64,000 bases of DNA, from the NCBI RefSeq assembly GCF_036346595.1, contig NZ_CP107834.1:124001-188000 (forward strand), given 5' to 3'. The notes beneath the pieces are model-generated. The model saw only the letters and a program-made list of their open reading frames with translations. It had not been told where the DNA came from and did not search any database. The stretch's first letter is position 1. The number at the start of each line of letters is the position of its first letter. Both the position numbers and the translations under genes were made by a program. This stretch comes from Streptomyces sp. NBC_00525 (lineage in GTDB: Bacteria > Actinomycetota > Actinomycetes > Streptomycetales > Streptomycetaceae). Positions 43,755 through 53,526 of this stretch are shown piece by piece.

Positions 43755-44785
43755 GCCGGAGGCGCTGGGTCTCCCCGGTGCGGCGGCCGTTCTCGCCGGG
43801 CTGGACGCCCCCGTTGCGGCTGCGGGGTTCCGGGCCCGGCTGGTCGGCGCAGGCGCCGACGTGGCGCGAGGCGCGGCCGGTGCTGATCGCGCGGGCGCTG
43901 GAGCGGGCCACCGCGCGCCCGTCCGGCAACTGGTACGTGGTGGGTGCCTCGCGCGCGATGCGCAGCGGTGGGGGCCCGTACGGCAGGACGGTCGGCGGGG
44001 TGGAGGTCGTGCTGTGGCGGACGGCGGACGGGGAGCTGCGGGCCGGCCCCGGTGTGTGCCCGCACCTCGGTGCTCCGTTGCGGGAGAGCCGGGTGGTGTG
44101 CGGCACGCTGGTGTGCCACTGGCACGGACTGGCCCTGGACGGTGGCCCGTTCGCCGGGTGGCGGCCGTTTCCGGTGTACGACGACGGTGTGCTGGTGTGG
44201 GTGCGGCTGGACGGGGTGGGGGGCGAGGAGCCCGGTGAGCGGCCGGTGGTGCCGGTGCGGCCCGCGCCGGCGGGGGCGGTGGACGCGGTGTTCACGGCGG
44301 TGGGGCGGTGCGAGCCGCAGGACGTGGTGGCCAACCGGCTGGACCCGTGGCACGGTTCGTGGTTCCACCCGTACTCGTTCATCGATCTGTCGGTGGTGCG
44401 CGAGCCGGACGGCGAGGGCGACGACGCGTTCGTCGTCGATGTGTCCTTCCGGGTGGCGGGGCGGCTGGTGGTGCCGGTGCGGGCCGCGTTCACGGCACCT
44501 GAGCCGCGTACGGTCGTCATGCGCATCACCGATGGTGAGGGGGCGTCGTCCGTGGTGGAGACGCATGCGACTCCGCTGACCGGGCCGGGCCATCCGCGGC
44601 CGCGCACGGCCGTGGTCGAGGCGACGATCGCCGCGTCGGACCGGCCGGGCTTCGCGCCGGCCCGGATGGCGGCGCCGCTGCTGCGTCCGCTGATGCGGCG
44701 TACGGCGGCCCGGCTGTGGCGGGACGACCTTGCGTACGCCGAACGGCGCTGGGCGCTGCGCAGCACCGGGCGGTTCCCGGGCTGA
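43751..44785 (+). CDS. Rieske-type oxygenase-like protein of the carotenoid operon
   Basis: A 344-residue protein with a Rieske [2Fe-2S] site, Cys103-x-His105 and Cys122-x2-His125 ('CPHLGAPL', 'CHWHGLAL'), followed by a C-terminal domain with '[13 protein letters not shown]' that resembles the iron site of ring oxygenases (DUF5914-like). GTGA overlap with crtB ties it to carotenoid synthesis. It probably oxygenates a carotenoid (hydroxylation or ketolation); this is inference from position. Such a gene takes the place of crtV of the described Streptomyces crt cluster. Confidence 0.8.
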   Translation: MSRRRWVSPVRRPFSPGWTPPLRLRGSGPGWSAQAPTWREARPVLIARALERATARPSGNWYVVGASRAMRSGGGPYGRTVGGVEVVLWRTADGELRAGPGVCPHLGAPLRESRVVCGTLVCHWHGLALDGGPFAGWRPFPVYDDGVLVWVRLDGVGGEEPGERPVVPVRPAPAGAVDAVFTAVGRCEPQDVVANRLDPWHGSWFHPYSFIDLSVVREPDGEGDDAFVVDVSFRVAGRLVVPVRAAFTAPEPRTVVMRITDGEGASSVVETHATPLTGPGHPRPRTAVVEATIAASDRPGFAPARMAAPLLRPLMRRTAARLWRDDLAYAERRWALRSTGRFPG

Positions 44786-44803
44786 GCGGGCCGGGCACCG
44801 GCT

Positions 44804-46354
44804 TCAGTCGCGTCGCAGCCCGGCGAGGGCCCGCAGGGCGCGGGAGCGGCCCGCCCTGGGCACCGTCCACAGCGTCTGTCCCCGGACGCCCCGGTCGGCG
44901 AGCAGGGCGTTCGCGGCGAGGAAGCCGGTGGTGGCCGCGCGTTCCATGAGGGCGACGGGCAGGTCGCAGCGGATGGCGTCGCCGGCGAGCACCAGCCAGG
45001 GGTGGGGGGTGCGTACGGTGGGGCGGCGGCGGTGGGAGCCGGGCTCGAAGAGGGGGCAGTCGGAGCGCCACTCGTGCCTGCTGTCGACGATCCGCGCGTC
45101 GCGCGTCTCCGGGTACACGCGGTGCAGCCGGTCGACGAGCGTCTCCTGGACGTCCTTGTGCTCGGCGCCGGGGTCGACGGCGTACGCGTGGAGTTCCACG
45201 ACGGAGCCCCCGGTGCGCGCGGCCCAGCGGGCGGCCTCGCCCTCGTACCGTTCGAGGACGCTGATGTTGTCGAGGCCGCCGTAGCCGCTGGTACCGAGGA
45301 AGCCGGGCCGGTCCGGGCGGACGGGGCGGTCGAGCCAGAGCCGGGAGACGAGGAAGGGCGGTGCGGTGCGCAGGGCGGCGACGTCGTCGCGCCAGCGGCC
45401 GGTGCCGAGGCCGGGTGAGGCGGCGACGAGGCCGCGCAGGCCGCCGGTGTCGAGGGCGAGGACCACGGCCCGGTGGTGGTCGGTGCCGGCGTCGGTGTGG
45501 ACGTGGGCCCCGTCGTCGCCGGGGGTGACGCGGTGTACGGGGGTGCCGGTGCGGATGTCCGCGCGGTGGCCCCGCAGGTAGTCGGCGAGCGGGTCCCAGA
45601 GGGCCTGGGGGAAGGGTTCGGCCGGTACGTCGAAGAGCAGGCCCTCGGCCGAGCCGAGGAAGTAGATGTGGAACATCAGCAGCAGTTCGGCGGCGGACAG
45701 GTGGCGCGGGTCGGCGAAGAAGCTGCGCGAGAACACCTCGAACGCGAGGTGGTGGGCGGCTTCGGGGAAGCGGACGCCGTTCAGGAAGCCGGTCGCGGTG
45801 ACGTCGTCGAACCGCTCGTACACCTCGGGGACGCGCACGTCGAGGAGCGGGAGTGCCGCACGGGCGTCCATGGCGGCCAGGTCGCGCCAGCCGAAGGTGG
45901 GGCTCAGCGCGACGAATCCGAGGGCGCTGAGGGGTGGGGTCCTGGGGACGCGGGCGAAGCTGTCGGTCAGGCCGCCGCTGTGCCGGAGGGGGTAGTCGGG
46001 CAGCGGGGCGAGGCGGGTGAGGCCGGGGTCCGTACGGCGCAACAGGCCGCGCAGGTTGTAGTACTGGCGGAAGAAGGCGTGGAAGCCGCGGCTCATGGTC
46101 ACCGGGGAGCCGTCGGCGAGCAGGGTGCGGTGGCCCGAGAGCCGGCCGCCGAGGGTGTCGTCCCGTTCGTAGAGGGTGACGCGGGCGCCGCGTTCGGACA
46201 GCAGGGTGGCTGCGGACAGGCCGGCGATGCCGCCGCCGATGACGGCGACCGACGGGGCGTCACCGGCGGCGAAGCGTGGGGCGCCGGGGGCGGGCAGCAG
46301 GATGGCGGCCTTGCGGTCGCGGCCCCGGCGGGGGGTGGCGGTGCGGGTGGTCAT
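44804..46354 (-). CDS. crtU: Beta-carotene desaturase/methyltransferase (isorenieratene synthase)
   Basis: A 516-residue FAD protein that turns beta rings into aromatic chi rings with methyl migration. It has an N-terminal Rossmann motif 'VAVIGGGIAGLSAATLLSER', 'SRGFHAFFRQYYNLR' typical of CrtU and 'GDAIRCDLPVALMERAATTG' at the C-terminal FAD site. Start ATG 46354 is chosen for family length. It is transcribed towards the crtI operon, with crtY upstream on the same strand (103 bp gap). Confidence 0.9.
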   Translation of the reverse strand: MTTRTATPRRGRDRKAAILLPAPGAPRFAAGDAPSVAVIGGGIAGLSAATLLSERGARVTLYERDDTLGGRLSGHRTLLADGSPVTMSRGFHAFFRQYYNLRGLLRRTDPGLTRLAPLPDYPLRHSGGLTDSFARVPRTPPLSALGFVALSPTFGWRDLAAMDARAALPLLDVRVPEVYERFDDVTATGFLNGVRFPEAAHHLAFEVFSRSFFADPRHLSAAELLLMFHIYFLGSAEGLLFDVPAEPFPQALWDPLADYLRGHRADIRTGTPVHRVTPGDDGAHVHTDAGTDHHRAVVLALDTGGLRGLVAASPGLGTGRWRDDVAALRTAPPFLVSRLWLDRPVRPDRPGFLGTSGYGGLDNISVLERYEGEAARWAARTGGSVVELHAYAVDPGAEHKDVQETLVDRLHRVYPETRDARIVDSRHEWRSDCPLFEPGSHRRRPTVRTPHPWLVLAGDAIRCDLPVALMERAATTGFLAANALLADRGVRGQTLWTVPRAGRSRALRALAGLRRD

Positions 46355-46457
46355 GGAGGGCGCTTCCGGGTCGTGGGGGGCTTCTGTTGCGGGGGATTCC
46401 GTTGCGGGCGGGGGCGGGAAGGTGTGCCCGGTGCCGGTCTGCCATCCGGCGACGGGC

Positions 46458-47693
46458 TCACCGGTGGGGTGCTCCGGCCTCGGTGAGGGGCCGGGTCCGG
46501 CGTGGCAGGAAGGGCAGTTCGGCCGCCGTGGCGAGCATCGGCCGCACGGGGGTGCGCAGCCCGATGCCCCAGTCCTCGCGGAGGGAGGCCGTGCCGTCGA
46601 GGAAGCGCAGCAGGCGTTCGGCCGGGACATGGCGGAACAGGCCGGTGAAGAAGGCGGGGCCGTCGATGCGTCCGGTGTCCAGGGCGCGGAGCATGATGGC
46701 GTCCATGGCCAGCGCCCGGCGCCCGTGGGGTGCGGGGACGGTGCCGCGTCCGGCGCGGAGGGCGGCGGCGATGGCGCGGCTCTGCCGCTGGACGGCGGCG
46801 AAGGTGTATCCGGTGGCCGGCCGGGTGGCGCCGCCCGCGGTGCCGATGCGGAACACGGAGGCTCCGGCGCGATGGCGGAAGCGGGCGTCGGTCATGGGGA
46901 TCAGCCCCTGTTCGGTCCGCTCCACGGTGTACTCGCCGAGGCGCAGCACGTCGCGGCAGTAGTGCCCGAGCGCCGATTCGTACGCCGGGGTGGTGAGCGT
47001 GCGGCGGGAGAACTCGGTGTATTCCACGAGCGCGCGGTCCGGGGCCAGCGGAAGGACGTAGCCGAAGGCGAGTCCGTGGGAGGGCTGGGGAACGCGGAAG
47101 TCCATCAGGTCGGCGATGCCGGGGTCGAAGCGGGCGGTGGCGGTACGGACGAACCAGCCGCGGAAGTGCTGGAGGAGCTGGGTACGGGCGGGGGGCAGGG
47201 CCGGCAGGGGCCGTGAGTCGAAGGCGCGGCGGCTGCGCAGGGTCGTCGTGCGGCCGCCGGGCAGGGTGCAGCGGACTTCCGCGCCGCCGGGCACGCTGCG
47301 TACCGCGTCGGCCGTCGCCCGCAGGAGGCGGTTCCGGTCCGAGCCCGCCAGCCGGCCGCGTACCAGGTTCTCGAAGTCGGTGGAGCGGAGCATGCGGTAG
47401 GTGAAGGGGGCCGGGTCGACGGTGACCGGGCGGCCGTCCGCGCCGTGCACGCGCAGGAGGGGCCAGGTCGTGGTGACGGCGCCCTCCAGGCCGTCGGTGC
47501 CGGCGTGCCAGTAGCACCAGGTGCGCTCGGCGGGGCGCAGCGGCCCGTCCGGGGGCTCGATCACGGTGACGGTGGCGGCGCCGGTCTCCGTCAGGCGGTG
47601 CGCGAGGCTGAGTCCGGCCGCGCCGCCGCCGACGACGGTGACGTCGCTGTGTGCCGGTGGTGGCCCGGGGTGTGCGGCCCGCCCCGGTGTCAT
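46458..47693 (-). CDS. crtY: Lycopene beta-cyclase
   Basis: A 411-residue NAD(P)/FAD-binding cyclase: 'VTVVGGGAAGLSLAHRLTET', cyclase motif 'FRVPQPSHGLAFGYVLPL', 'GTAGGATRPATGYTFAAVQR' and 'FFTGLFRHVPAERLLRFLDG'. It forms beta rings on lycopene, providing beta-carotene for CrtU. Start ATG 47693. It is followed by crtU on the same strand. Confidence 0.9.
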   Translation of the reverse strand: MTPGRAAHPGPPPAHSDVTVVGGGAAGLSLAHRLTETGAATVTVIEPPDGPLRPAERTWCYWHAGTDGLEGAVTTTWPLLRVHGADGRPVTVDPAPFTYRMLRSTDFENLVRGRLAGSDRNRLLRATADAVRSVPGGAEVRCTLPGGRTTTLRSRRAFDSRPLPALPPARTQLLQHFRGWFVRTATARFDPGIADLMDFRVPQPSHGLAFGYVLPLAPDRALVEYTEFSRRTLTTPAYESALGHYCRDVLRLGEYTVERTEQGLIPMTDARFRHRAGASVFRIGTAGGATRPATGYTFAAVQRQSRAIAAALRAGRGTVPAPHGRRALAMDAIMLRALDTGRIDGPAFFTGLFRHVPAERLLRFLDGTASLREDWGIGLRTPVRPMLATAAELPFLPRRTRPLTEAGAPHR

Positions 47694-47893
47694 GCCCGGC
47701 GCGCCGGGTCGGTCGCCACCTCGCGGGCGGGCCGGGGGTGTTCTTCGGTCATGGTGCTCCTCGGGGCCGGCCGTCGGTCCAGCGGACCACGTTCCGCCGG
47801 GCGAAGCCAGGAGCCACGACGGGGCGGACCGGGTGACGCGGCGGACCCGGCCCACGCCCCAGGGCCGGGTCCGCGCTCCCCCGTGTGCCGGGG

Positions 47894-50020
47894 TCAGCCG
47901 CCGGAGCAGACGGCGCCGTTCAGGCGGAAGGCCGCCGGGTCGGGGTTGGGCCCGTCGTTGGCGCCGACGAACCCGAAGGAGGCGGTCGAGCCGCCGTCCG
48001 CCGCCAGCGGTCCCGCGCCTTCGGGGGCGGTCACGCGGACATGGGTGCCGGTCTGGTGGAACGTGGCGTTCCACCAGGAGGACACCGACTGGCCCGTGGT
48101 CGGCCAGTCCCAGTCCACCGTCCAGCCGGTGATCGGGGTGTCCCCGAGGTTGCTGATGGTCACCGTGGTCACGAAGCCGTTGCCCCAGCTCGTGTCACGG
48201 TGGTAGGTCACCGAGCAGGCCGCGTCCTCGGGCGTCCCGGTGGTGAAGGTGAGGGGCGCGGAGGGGCCGGAGATCCGCCCCGAGGAGTCGGAGGCCAGCA
48301 CGTTGACGGTGTGGGTGGTGCCGGGCGGCAGGTTGCGCAGGGTCACGGAGGTGCCGGTGCTCTCGCCGACGACGCGGGTGTACGAGCCGTCGCGTTCCTG
48401 GACGAGGTAGCGGGCGGCGCCTGTCGCGCCGTTCCAGGACAGCCGCGCGGTGGTGTCGGTGACGGCCTCCAGCCGGGGCGTGCCGGGTGTGCCGGCGGCG
48501 GAGGCGGCCGGTCCTGTTCCGGCCTCCGGTTCGAGGGTGACGGTGAGCAAGGCGTACGGGGGCACGGTGACCCGGGAGGCGGACGCGTCGCCGTCGGTGA
48601 CCTCGGTGATGTCGCTGTCGCCGCGGGCGTAGCGGCTGACCCCGGGCGCGGTGGCGGCGGGGGTGAAGCCCGCGTAGTCGAGGGCCACGGTGCGCGCGGA
48701 GTCGGGGTTCTTGTTGACGAGCATGACGGCGAGCCGTCCGTCGCGGCGGAGCACGGCGTGGGCGGAGACGTCCTGCGCGGAGGACTCGGCGGCGACCATG
48801 GTGTCGCCCGCGGTGCCGAGTTCGCCGGTCATCTTCATCCCGTAGTAGGGAGGGAAGGGGGTGTTGACCGCCGGTTCGCACACCTCGCCGGAGCAGGCGC
48901 CGCTGGAGAGCATGCCCATGTCGCCGTAGTCGGTCTCGCCGTCGACGGTGGTGATCCGGTCGATGCCGTTGTGGGTGTTCCACCAGTCGACGTTGAACAC
49001 GCCGTTCTCCAGCGCGGTCATGAACGCGTCGGCGGCGAACAGGCCGTTGGGGCGGGCGGTGAGGCGGGCGCCTCCGGTGTTGGTGTTGATCTCGGAGAGG
49101 GCGATCTTGATGCGGGGTGAGCCCGCGCCCGCCACCCGGTCGATCTGGTTGCGCACCTCGCGCAGTTCGCCGGGCAGTTTGGCCAGCCGGGCCAGGGCGT
49201 CGTCGGCGGTGGTGTCGCCGCCTCCGGCGTACCAGTGGACGCTCACGAAGTCGATGACGTCGGCCACGGCGGGGAGCACGGTGTGGTTCCAGTCGGCGGC
49301 GTCGCCGGTGCCGACGACGCCGTCCGGCCACTCGCCCGGACTGGTGAGGACGGCGCCGATCCTGACCGTGGGGTCGACGGCCTTCATGGCCGCCGCGTAG
49401 GCGCGCACCTGGCGCGCGTACTCCCGGGGGCTCTTGTCCTCGTGGTCGTCGTGCTCCCAGCCGCTGCCGTAGTGGCCGTTGCCGTAGATCTCGTTGCCGA
49501 TCTCCCAGTACTTCGCGCCGTACTTCTTGGTGACGTTGGCGTACCTGACCCAGCCGGCCGCCTCCTCGGGGGTGCCGGAGCCGTAGTTGGCGATGAGCAT
49601 CGGCTGCGCCCCGGTGGCGCGGACGGTGCCCATGAACGCGTCGAATCCGGTGCCGGGGGCGACGTATCCGCCGGGCGCGGTGTGTGTCTCCCAGTGGTAG
49701 ATGTCCGCGTACGAGCCGCCGGGGTAGCGCATCATCCCGACGTCGGCCGCCTTCATCAGGTCCGCCACCTCGGGGTCGTTCATGTGCGAGTCCCAGATGG
49801 CGGTGTTGACCCCGCGGGCCTCGCCGGTCAGCGTGCCGAGCGATGCCCGGGCGTTCACCCGGACGTCGACGTCCGCGCCGTCCGCCGTCCGGGGCGCGGC
49901 GGGGGCCGCGCCGGCCGTGGTGGACAGCAGGGCCAGCGAGGCGGCCAGGACGGCGGCGGCGCGCGCGAGGGGGCGCAAGCCGCCCCGAGCCGGGTGCGGG
50001 GGTCTGTGCGATGGCGCCAT
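47894..50020 (-). CDS. Secreted glycoside hydrolase with FN3 and CBM2 modules
   Basis: A 708-residue secreted enzyme. A signal peptide (~45 residues) precedes a (beta/alpha)8 clan-A-type catalytic domain with acid/base Glu177 in 'YWEIGNEIYG' and probable nucleophile Glu310 in 'ALSEINTNTG'. It then has a C-terminal beta domain, a fibronectin III module ('TPRLEAVTDTTARLSWNG') and a CBM2 cellulose-binding domain ('TSWGNGFVTTVTISNLGDT', 'WNATFHQTGTHV'). The family is nearest GH51/GH44-like arabinofuranosidases or glucanases; I cannot choose. GGGAGG precedes the start, and a CebR box 69 bp upstream suggests cello-oligosaccharide induction. Confidence 0.82.
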   Translation of the reverse strand: MAPSHRPPHPARGGLRPLARAAAVLAASLALLSTTAGAAPAAPRTADGADVDVRVNARASLGTLTGEARGVNTAIWDSHMNDPEVADLMKAADVGMMRYPGGSYADIYHWETHTAPGGYVAPGTGFDAFMGTVRATGAQPMLIANYGSGTPEEAAGWVRYANVTKKYGAKYWEIGNEIYGNGHYGSGWEHDDHEDKSPREYARQVRAYAAAMKAVDPTVRIGAVLTSPGEWPDGVVGTGDAADWNHTVLPAVADVIDFVSVHWYAGGGDTTADDALARLAKLPGELREVRNQIDRVAGAGSPRIKIALSEINTNTGGARLTARPNGLFAADAFMTALENGVFNVDWWNTHNGIDRITTVDGETDYGDMGMLSSGACSGEVCEPAVNTPFPPYYGMKMTGELGTAGDTMVAAESSAQDVSAHAVLRRDGRLAVMLVNKNPDSARTVALDYAGFTPAATAPGVSRYARGDSDITEVTDGDASASRVTVPPYALLTVTLEPEAGTGPAASAAGTPGTPRLEAVTDTTARLSWNGATGAARYLVQERDGSYTRVVGESTGTSVTLRNLPPGTTHTVNVLASDSSGRISGPSAPLTFTTGTPEDAACSVTYHRDTSWGNGFVTTVTISNLGDTPITGWTVDWDWPTTGQSVSSWWNATFHQTGTHVRVTAPEGAGPLAADGGSTASFGFVGANDGPNPDPAAFRLNGAVCSGG

Positions 50021-50088
50021 GGGTGATCCTCCCTGGGGATCTCGGCGACAGTCGGGGTGCGGCGGAGCAGGTGATCGGACCTCACGCG

Positions 50089-50102
50089 TGGGAGCGCTCC
50101 CA
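50089..50102. promoter_or_regulatory. CebR-type operator upstream of the CBM2 glycoside hydrolase
   Basis: A perfect TGGGAGCGCTCCCA palindrome, identical to the one before the LPMO gene. It lies 69 bp upstream of the hydrolase ATG. Confidence 0.88.
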
Positions 50103-50485
50103 TAATGGGAGGGGCGCCTCGCCGTGTCAACGGCCGTACGCGCGGGAGCCGCCGGGCGTACGCGGGGCCTCGGCAGCGCACGACGCGCACTCGCGCCGCT
50201 CATGGGCGCGCAGGGGGCCGCCGGGGGCGTGGGGGCACGCGCTCACCCCTCCCTTTCGCAACTCTGTGTACTCGATGGAACGCGTAGAGTCACACGACTT
50301 GGGAAGGCTGATCGTGTCGGAAGCAGCCCCGGGGGCAACGTCTTCAGCCCCTCGGACCTGGCCCTCCAGGTCCGGTCCACACTCACCCGCAGCGTCGCCC
50401 CGGTCGGGGGACGCGGGGCTTCCCCTCGCGCCGGCAGGCGCCGCCCCCGCTCCCCCGGCTCGTTCGCCCAGCCGAGAGGACCCCC
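50103..50485. other. Intergenic region upstream of crtE
   Basis: A 383-bp region between the CebR box and crtE. It contains AT-richer TGTGTACTCGATGG near 50265, which could be part of the crtE promoter or a MerR/light-regulator site; no perfect palindrome is seen and no gene is supported. Confidence 0.4.
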
Positions 50486-51583
50486 ATGCGTCCGCAGGCC
50501 ATGAGGGCCGGTGCGCTCGATCTCGCCGATCTGCGCGAGCTGATCGACACCGCACTCGCCGCCTTCCTGTGCAGCCCCTCGTCCCGCGTCCCCACCCAGC
50601 GCCGTCGCGTGGGCGGCGGGCGCGATCCCGACCGTACACTCGCCTCCTACGTGCTCGCCCCCGGCGAGCGCGTAGGACCGCTGCTCTGTCTTCTCGGCTG
50701 GTACGCCGCCGGCGGCGGCCGCGACGGCAAGGGCGAGGAGGCCGCCGTCCGGCTAGCCGCGTCCCTGGAGCTGTTGCACGCGTTCACCCTGATCCACGAC
50801 GACATCGCGGACGAGAACGACGGCCGCCGGGGAGCGCCCGGCGCGCACCGGGCGTTCGCCGTCCGCCACCGGGAGCGCGCCGCCCCGGACACGTCCGGCC
50901 GGAACTCCGCCGTGCTGCTGGGCGATCTGGCGCTCGTACGGTGCGACGAGATGCTGCACTCCGCAGGGTTCACGCACCGTCAGTACCGGGTGCTGCTGCC
51001 GCTGGTCGACACCCTGCGCAACGAGGTCGTGCTCGGCCAGTACCTGGATGCGCGCACCGCGGGGCCGCCCGGTGCGGATGTCGCCCTCGCCTCCCGCGTG
51101 GTCCGGCTGAGGACGGCCCGGTACGCCGTCGAGCGGCCGCTGCGTCTGGGCGCGGTGCTCGCCGGGGCGGGCGCCAGGACGCTGGAGGCGTGTTCGGCGT
51201 ACGCGCTGCCTCTGGGCGAGGCGTTCCGGCTCCGCGACGACCTGCGCGGGACCTTCGGTGACCCGGCCGTCACCGGGCAGCCGGTCGCGGAGGACCTGCG
51301 GTCGGGCAGGGCGACCGTGCTCATGGCGCTGGCCGTCCGCAGGGCGTCGCGGTCGCAGGCCCGGCTGCTGCGCAGGTTCGTCGGGGACCCGGACCTGGAC
51401 GCACGGGGGGCGGCGGCGGTGCGCCGGGTCCTGGAGGAGACGGGCGCCCGCGAGACCGTCGAGAAGATGATCACTGCCCGCTACGAGGCGGCCCTCGCGG
51501 CCCTGGAACGGGCGCCGTTCGTCCCCCGCGCGGCGGACGCCCTGCGCCGCGTCGCCGCCGACGCGGCCGCCCGCCCGGTATGA
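50486..51583 (+). CDS. crtE: Polyprenyl (geranylgeranyl) diphosphate synthase
   Basis: A 365-residue trans-prenyltransferase. The first Asp-rich motif is 'LIHDDIADEND' and the second is 'FRLRDDLRGTFGD', so both metal sites are present. It supplies GGPP to crtB. ATG behind GAGAGGA. The geranylgeranyl-reductase-like gene follows by 48 bp, so they form an operon. The N-terminus is somewhat longer than usual. Confidence 0.87.
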   Translation: MRPQAMRAGALDLADLRELIDTALAAFLCSPSSRVPTQRRRVGGGRDPDRTLASYVLAPGERVGPLLCLLGWYAAGGGRDGKGEEAAVRLAASLELLHAFTLIHDDIADENDGRRGAPGAHRAFAVRHRERAAPDTSGRNSAVLLGDLALVRCDEMLHSAGFTHRQYRVLLPLVDTLRNEVVLGQYLDARTAGPPGADVALASRVVRLRTARYAVERPLRLGAVLAGAGARTLEACSAYALPLGEAFRLRDDLRGTFGDPAVTGQPVAEDLRSGRATVLMALAVRRASRSQARLLRRFVGDPDLDARGAAAVRRVLEETGARETVEKMITARYEAALAALERAPFVPRAADALRRVAADAAARPV

Positions 51584-51631
51584 CGGCCGCCCGGCCCGGT
51601 CGGTGACCGGCGTATCCGAGGGAGGAATTCC

Positions 51632-52882
51632 GTGAGCAGCGAGCCCGCCGCCCCCGCCCCGCACGAGCGCGAGGTGCCCGCCATGACTCCTCACTCTTCT
51701 TCCGTCCGCCGGCCCGTGGTCTGGGACGTGATCGTCGTCGGCGCCGGGCCGGCCGGTGCCACGGCCGCCCGGGTCGCCGCGCAGCGCGGCCGCAGGACGC
51801 TCCTGCTGGAACGTGCCTCGATCCCCCGCTACAAGACCTGCGGGGGCGGCCTCATCGGGGCCTCCCTCGCCGCGCTGCCGCGCGGCCTGCCGCTGAACGT
51901 CCGGGACACGGCCGACCGGTTCACCTTCACCCTCAACGGCCGCGCCGAACACACCCTCGACTGCCGCACCCCGACCTGCGCCATGGTGTACCGCAGCGAA
52001 TTCGACGCCGCGCTGACCGAGGCCGCCGCGACGGCGGGGGCCCGGGTGGACGACTGCACCGCGGTCACCTCGCTGGAGCACGAGGGCGACACGGTCACGG
52101 TCCGGACCGGGCGCGGCGACACCCTGCGGGCGCGGGCCGTCGTCGGCGCGGACGGCAGTGCCGGCCGGGTCTCCCGGTACGTCGGCGTGCGGTGCGCCCA
52201 GGTCGACCTCGCGCTGGAGGTGGAGGTGCCGGTGGGCGGCGCGGCGGCCGCCCGGTGGCAGGGTCGGGCGCTGATGGAGTGGGGTCCGCTGCCGGGCTCC
52301 TTCGGCTGGGTGTTCCCGAAGGGGGACGTGTGCACCGCCGGAGTGGTCGCGGCGCGCGGGAACCCGGCCGCGCTGCGCGCGTACAAGGAGGACTTCCTGA
52401 GCCGTCAGGGTCTGACCGGCTCCCAGCCGCTCCACGACACCGGGCATCTGACACGGTGCCGCCGCCCGGACTCACCGCTGGCCCGGGGCCGGGTGCTCGT
52501 CGCGGGCGACGCCGCCGCCCTCATGGACCACTGGTCGCGGGAGGGCATCTCGTACGCGCTGGGTTCGGGCGAGCTGGCCGGGCGGGCCGCCGCCCGGCTC
52601 GTGGACGTCGGCCGGGAGCGGGTGGACGCCGTCACCGCTGCCTACGGGCGGCAGGTCGTACAGACCCTGGGCGCCGAGATGCGGGCCAGCAGCGCCCTGA
52701 TGGACCTGTTCAGCCGCAACCCACGGCTCGTGCACACGGTCCTGACCCGGCTGCCCCCGGCCTGGCGCCGGCTGGACTCCTACATCGCGGGGGACACGAG
52801 CGTCGCCGACATCATGGCCACCCCGTTCCTCGGCACGGCCACCACCCTCGCGACCCGCCTCTCCCCGCACCGGCGCGGGTGA
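51632..52882 (+). CDS. Geranylgeranyl reductase family FAD-dependent oxidoreductase
   Basis: A 416-residue flavoprotein: 'DVIVVGAGPAGATAARVAAQ' (FAD), 'RYKTCGGGL' (the conserved PxxKxCG substrate motif), and 'VLVAGDAAALMDHWSREGIS' at the second FAD contact. It reduces double bonds of a polyprenyl chain. Next to crtE it may saturate GGPP-derived lipids or modify a carotenoid, an addition to the usual crt set. GTG start with GGAGGAA. Confidence 0.87.
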   Translation: MSSEPAAPAPHEREVPAMTPHSSSVRRPVVWDVIVVGAGPAGATAARVAAQRGRRTLLLERASIPRYKTCGGGLIGASLAALPRGLPLNVRDTADRFTFTLNGRAEHTLDCRTPTCAMVYRSEFDAALTEAAATAGARVDDCTAVTSLEHEGDTVTVRTGRGDTLRARAVVGADGSAGRVSRYVGVRCAQVDLALEVEVPVGGAAAARWQGRALMEWGPLPGSFGWVFPKGDVCTAGVVAARGNPAALRAYKEDFLSRQGLTGSQPLHDTGHLTRCRRPDSPLARGRVLVAGDAAALMDHWSREGISYALGSGELAGRAAARLVDVGRERVDAVTAAYGRQVVQTLGAEMRASSALMDLFSRNPRLVHTVLTRLPPAWRRLDSYIAGDTSVADIMATPFLGTATTLATRLSPHRRG

Positions 52883-52892
52883 CGGGCCGCAC

Positions 52893-53519
52893 TCACGACG
52901 GCCCGGCCGGGTCCGGGCCGTCGTGGAGGGTCAGCGAGCCGGCGAGGTCGAGGTCGGCGGAGGTGCCGTGAGCACCGGCGCGGACGAGCAGGACCGCCCC
53001 GAGCGCGGTGCTCCAGAACGTCCTCACCTCGGCGGAGAGCGGGCGGCGGGTGCGCCAGCCGCGCGCTTCGGCGAGTCGGCCCACGAAGCGCTCGGACTGC
53101 CGGAACAGCAGCTGGAGGTGCTGGTCGACCACAGGGGCGAGTTCGGGCCGGGCGATCCCGGTGGCGAGCGCCCGCGCGACGGAGGGCAGTGAGCGCATGG
53201 CCAGGACGGCGCGGGCGATGTTGCGCCGGAAGGCCGCCGCGTCCGGGGCCTGGCGGCCGACGCGCTCGACGCGGCGGGTGTCGTGGAGCAGGCCGAGGAA
53301 GGCGGCGTGCACGAGGAGCGAGTCCTTGGAGCCGAAGTAGTACGTCACCTGGTTGGGGAACGCTCCGGCCGCGCTCGCGATCTCCGCGACGCTCACCTCG
53401 GTGCCGGGCCGCTCCTCGCAGAGCCGCGCGGCCGCTTCGATCAGGCGGCGTTTCGTCGCGCGACCACGGTCGCGCGAGCGTGCGGACGGCGGTCCCGTCT
53501 CGGTTCGCTTCTCCTCCAC
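52893..53519 (-). CDS. TetR family regulator
   Basis: A 208-residue regulator (GTG 53519) with helix-turn-helix 'SVAEIASAAGAFPNQVTYYF' and a TetR C-terminal domain of ~130 residues. It converges with the geranylgeranyl-reductase gene and diverges from a ketosynthase gene, with two palindromic sites in the 65-bp gap. A longer frame would start inside the operators, so the shorter start is preferred. Confidence 0.85.
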   Translation of the reverse strand: MEEKRTETGPPSARSRDRGRATKRRLIEAAARLCEERPGTEVSVAEIASAAGAFPNQVTYYFGSKDSLLVHAAFLGLLHDTRRVERVGRQAPDAAAFRRNIARAVLAMRSLPSVARALATGIARPELAPVVDQHLQLLFRQSERFVGRLAEARGWRTRRPLSAEVRTFWSTALGAVLLVRAGAHGTSADLDLAGSLTLHDGPDPAGPS

Positions 53520-53526
53520 GCCCGAA

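Noticed and set aside
47885..49120. 411-codon plus-strand frame opposite the glycoside hydrolase
   Set aside because: Shadow of a well-supported secreted enzyme; Gly/Val-rich repetitive translation.
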